Source: Chloroflexales bacterium (GTDB lineage: Bacteria > Chloroflexota > Chloroflexia > Chloroflexales > Chloroflexaceae). Taken from it: a stretch of 6,381 bases of DNA. Position 1 is the stretch's first letter. Every line of letters begins with the position of its first letter. The notes under the pieces were generated by a model. The model did not search any database. It was given only the letters and a program-made list of their open reading frames with translations, and was not told the DNA's origin. Positions 4,495-6,381 of the stretch are shown piece after piece. Both the position numbers and the translations under genes were made by a program. The DNA is taken from positions 1 to 6,381 of the forward strand of contig JAAXUL010000481.1 in assembly GCA_013336035.1 (NCBI GenBank), given 5' to 3'.

Positions 4495-5388
4495 CTAGCC
4501 CTTCACGCCGCCAACCGTCAGCCCCTCGATAAAGTATTTCTGGGCGCGGAAGTACAGCAGCAGGATCGGCAGCGACATGATCACGGTCATGGCCATCATG
4601 TAATTCCACTTGGGCGCCTCTTGCGAGAGCGAGCCGGCGAAGGTGTAGAGCCCGAGGATGACCGGGTACTTGGCCGGCGTGTTCAGGTAGATCAGCGGGC
4701 CCATAAAGTTGTTCCAGTTACCGTTGAAGCTGAGCACGGCGATCGCCAGCAGGGCCGGCTTGACCAGCGGCAGCATGATCCGCCAGAAGACATCGACCAC
4801 ATTCGCCCCGTCGATGATCGCCGCCTCCTCGATCTCGCGCGGGATGGTCAGGAAGAACTGGCGCAGCAAGAAGATATACGACGGCCCCCAGGCGAACAGC
4901 GCGCCGACCGTCAGCGGGCTGAAGGTGTCGATCCGGCCCAGCGCGCGCCAGATCAGGAAGGCCGGGATCATGGTGATGATGCCGGGAAGCATCATCGTCC
5001 CCAGCATGACGATAAACAGCGCGTCGCGCCCCGGGAAGCGGAAGCGTGCGAAGCCGTAGGCCACCAGCGCGCAGCTCAGGATCTCGCCGGCCATGGCCAG
5101 CGTGGTCATGAAGAGCGTGTTGATGAAGTAGCCGGTGAATGGCTGGATCGTCCAGACATCGAGGTAGTTGCGCCAAACCACCGGGTCGGGGATAAATTGC
5201 GGCGGCAGGACGAACAGCTTGGTGTCGGCCTTGAGCGAGGTCGCGATCATCCAGTAGAGCGGGATCAGGATCACCGCCCCGCCCAGGCTGAGCAGGGCGT
5301 AGGTGCCGATCTGGCCGAGCCGCTGCCGGACTCTGATGCTCGCCAGCTGCGGGCGCGGCCGCTCGTGGGTCTGTGGTACGACGGCCAT
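4495..5388 (-). CDS. carbohydrate ABC transporter permease, MalG/CUT1 type, 297 aa
   Basis: Inner-membrane half of a binding-protein-dependent sugar importer. About six transmembrane helices: 28-50, 86-112, 122-147, 157-180, 208-222 and 264-281. The cytoplasmic EAA loop that docks on the ATPase is clear at 187-211: EEAAIIDGANVVDVFWRIML followed by P. The C-terminus FIEGLTVGGVKG is characteristic of the MalG side of CUT1 systems, and the length is typical. The start at 5388 is chosen because AGGAG lies 8 nt upstream and the ATG follows the MalF-type stop by 4 nt; an in-frame ATG at 5421 lacks a ribosome binding site and would overlap the upstream gene. It is followed by the GH130 gene. The substrate cannot be read from the permease, but the enzyme suggests a mannose-containing oligosaccharide. 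Confidence 0.93.
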   Translation of the reverse strand: MAVVPQTHERPRPQLASIRVRQRLGQIGTYALLSLGGAVILIPLYWMIATSLKADTKLFVLPPQFIPDPVVWRNYLDVWTIQPFTGYFINTLFMTTLAMAGEILSCALVAYGFARFRFPGRDALFIVMLGTMMLPGIITMIPAFLIWRALGRIDTFSPLTVGALFAWGPSYIFLLRQFFLTIPREIEEAAIIDGANVVDVFWRIMLPLVKPALLAIAVLSFNGNWNNFMGPLIYLNTPAKYPVILGLYTFAGSLSQEAPKWNYMMAMTVIMSLPILLLYFRAQKYFIEGLTVGGVKG

Positions 5389-5392
5389 GGCC

Positions 5393-6381
5393 TTAGCTCC
5401 TCTCGCCCTCATAGAAGACAAACGCCGCCGAGCTGCGGAAGGTTAAGAGCGTGAGCGCCAGGATGATCAGCAGCATGATCCAGCTCATCGCCGCGGCGTA
5501 GCCCATCTTCGAGTTGCCGCCGGCGAAGGCGTTGGCGTAGATCAGCACCTGCAGAAACGTGCCCGACGTGCGCGGGTTCAGCTTGATGAACAGCCCCGGC
5601 TCGAAGGTCTTCACGGCCGCGATGATGCCCAGGATCAGCGTGTAAAATAGGGTCGGGCTGACCATGGGCAGGGTGACGTGGCGGAACTTCACCCAGGCGC
5701 CGCCGCCGTCGATCGCGACCGCATCGTAGAGGTGGGTCGGGATGTTCTTCAGCCCGGCCAGCATGATCACGGCGTTCGAGCCAAAGACTCCCCACAGGCT
5801 CATGATCACCAGCCCGGGCAGCACGTAGCGCTCATCGGTGAACCAGCTCGGCCGATCGGCGCCGATCAGGCGGTAGATCGGCGAGAGCGCGATGTTGAAC
5901 AGCCCGTTGGTGCCTAGCAGCCACTGCCAGAGCAGCACCACCGCCACGCCCGGCAGGACGGCCGGCAGGTAGTAGAGCGTGCGCCAGAGGCCCGTGCCGC
6001 GCACATCGCGGGCCAGCAGCATGGCCACCCCCAGCGCCCCGGCCAGGCCGAGCGGCAGGCTGATCACGCCGTAGAGCATGGTCAGGCGCAGCGAGGGCCA
6101 GAACTCGCTGTCGTGGGTCAGGATGCGGGCGTAGTTGTCCAGGCCGAGCCAGGCCGGCGGCTGGAAGACGTTATAGTCGGTGAAGCTGTAGTAGAGCGAG
6201 GCCGCGATCGGGTAGGCGGTCCAGATAGCGAACCCCAGCAGCCAGGGCATGATCAGCGCGTAGCCGGTGGCCGCCTCGCGGCTGACGCCCAGCCGGGGCA
6301 GCAGCCGGTAGGTCAGGAACATGGCCAGGGCGATACCCGCCGCGGCCAGCGCGTAGTCGCCCAGGGTTGTGAGGTACCAGA
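5393..6381 (-). CDS. carbohydrate ABC transporter permease, MalF/CUT1 type (5' end beyond window)
   Basis: Partner permease of the MalG-type protein. Counting from the ATG at 6322 (309 aa): first core helix 20-47 (GYALIMPWLLGFAIWTAYPI), the SFTDYNVFQPPAWLGLDNY segment typical of MalF/UgpA-like proteins, further helices around 81-104, 116-137, 166-190, 222-240 and 279-297, and an EAA loop at 199-223 (YDAVAIDGGGAWVKFRHVTL, then PMVSP), with Asp where many members have Glu. The frame has no stop from 6322 to the window edge and reads WYLTTLGDYALAAAGIALAM, a further hydrophobic stretch. No ribosome binding site precedes 6322, so the true start is probably outside and the protein has an extra N-terminal membrane segment. 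The binding protein and ATPase are not seen. Confidence 0.9.
   Translation of the reverse strand, partial: WYLTTLGDYALAAAGIALAMFLTYRLLPRLGVSREAATGYALIMPWLLGFAIWTAYPIAASLYYSFTDYNVFQPPAWLGLDNYARILTHDSEFWPSLRLTMLYGVISLPLGLAGALGVAMLLARDVRGTGLWRTLYYLPAVLPGVAVVLLWQWLLGTNGLFNIALSPIYRLIGADRPSWFTDERYVLPGLVIMSLWGVFGSNAVIMLAGLKNIPTHLYDAVAIDGGGAWVKFRHVTLPMVSPTLFYTLILGIIAAVKTFEPGLFIKLNPRTSGTFLQVLIYANAFAGGNSKMGYAAAMSWIMLLIILALTLLTFRSSAAFVFYEGERS

Noticed and set aside
4459..5454. 331-codon plus-strand ORF opposite the permease
   Set aside because: It is antisense to a clear MalG-type permease. Its Arg/Gln/Asp/His-rich product is typical of the complement of GC-rich coding DNA and shows no domain.

Overview
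High-GC bacterial DNA with G/C-ending codons. The mix of genes (a CUT1 sugar ABC transporter with a GH130 glycosidase, a CsbD-like stress protein, a V/A-type ATPase fragment and a GCTGAGCGAAGCGAAGCG-type intergenic repeat) suggests a Chloroflexota genome, perhaps near Roseiflexus/Kouleothrix. This is an inference from gene content, not from a marker gene.

Layout. (1) Positions 1-158, minus strand: a chimera. A good ribosome binding site and the first 18 codons of a 6-phosphogluconate dehydrogenase (gnd) run into a stop, and the sequence continues in another frame as the N-terminal part of a V/A-type ATPase subunit B that leaves the window. (2) Positions 166-277: a 99-bp fold-back repeat plus a small hairpin overlapping the gnd ribosome binding site. 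(3) Positions 268-2349, minus strand: a tightly packed four-gene cluster, transcribed csbD-like gene, multi-pass membrane protein, membrane-anchored alpha/beta hydrolase, unrecognised 78-aa ORF. Gaps are 3-4 nt or a 4-nt overlap. (4) Positions 2350-2555: a divergent regulatory region with a perfect 16-bp inverted repeat whose arms each carry an extended -10-like element facing one of the two flanking genes. (5) Positions 2556-3296, plus strand: an OmpR-type response regulator whose receiver domain lacks several phosphorylation-site residues. (6) Positions 3297-3364: a short convergent gap with a GC-rich hairpin and a duplicated gene-end sequence. (7) Positions 3365-6381, minus strand: a sugar operon read from the right edge, MalF-type permease, MalG-type permease, GH130 glycosidase/phosphorylase.

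How they may work together. The two permeases would import an oligosaccharide (binding protein and ATPase lie outside the window) and the GH130 enzyme would split a beta-mannoside inside the cell. The csbD cluster and the divergent response regulator share a mirrored promoter region, so they may form one regulated envelope or stress module. That link is inferred from arrangement only.

The strongest unexplained signals are the gnd/V-ATPase junction, the mirrored divergent promoters next to an atypical response regulator, and the repeat that both supplies the stop codon of the 78-aa ORF and can pair next to the gnd ribosome binding site.
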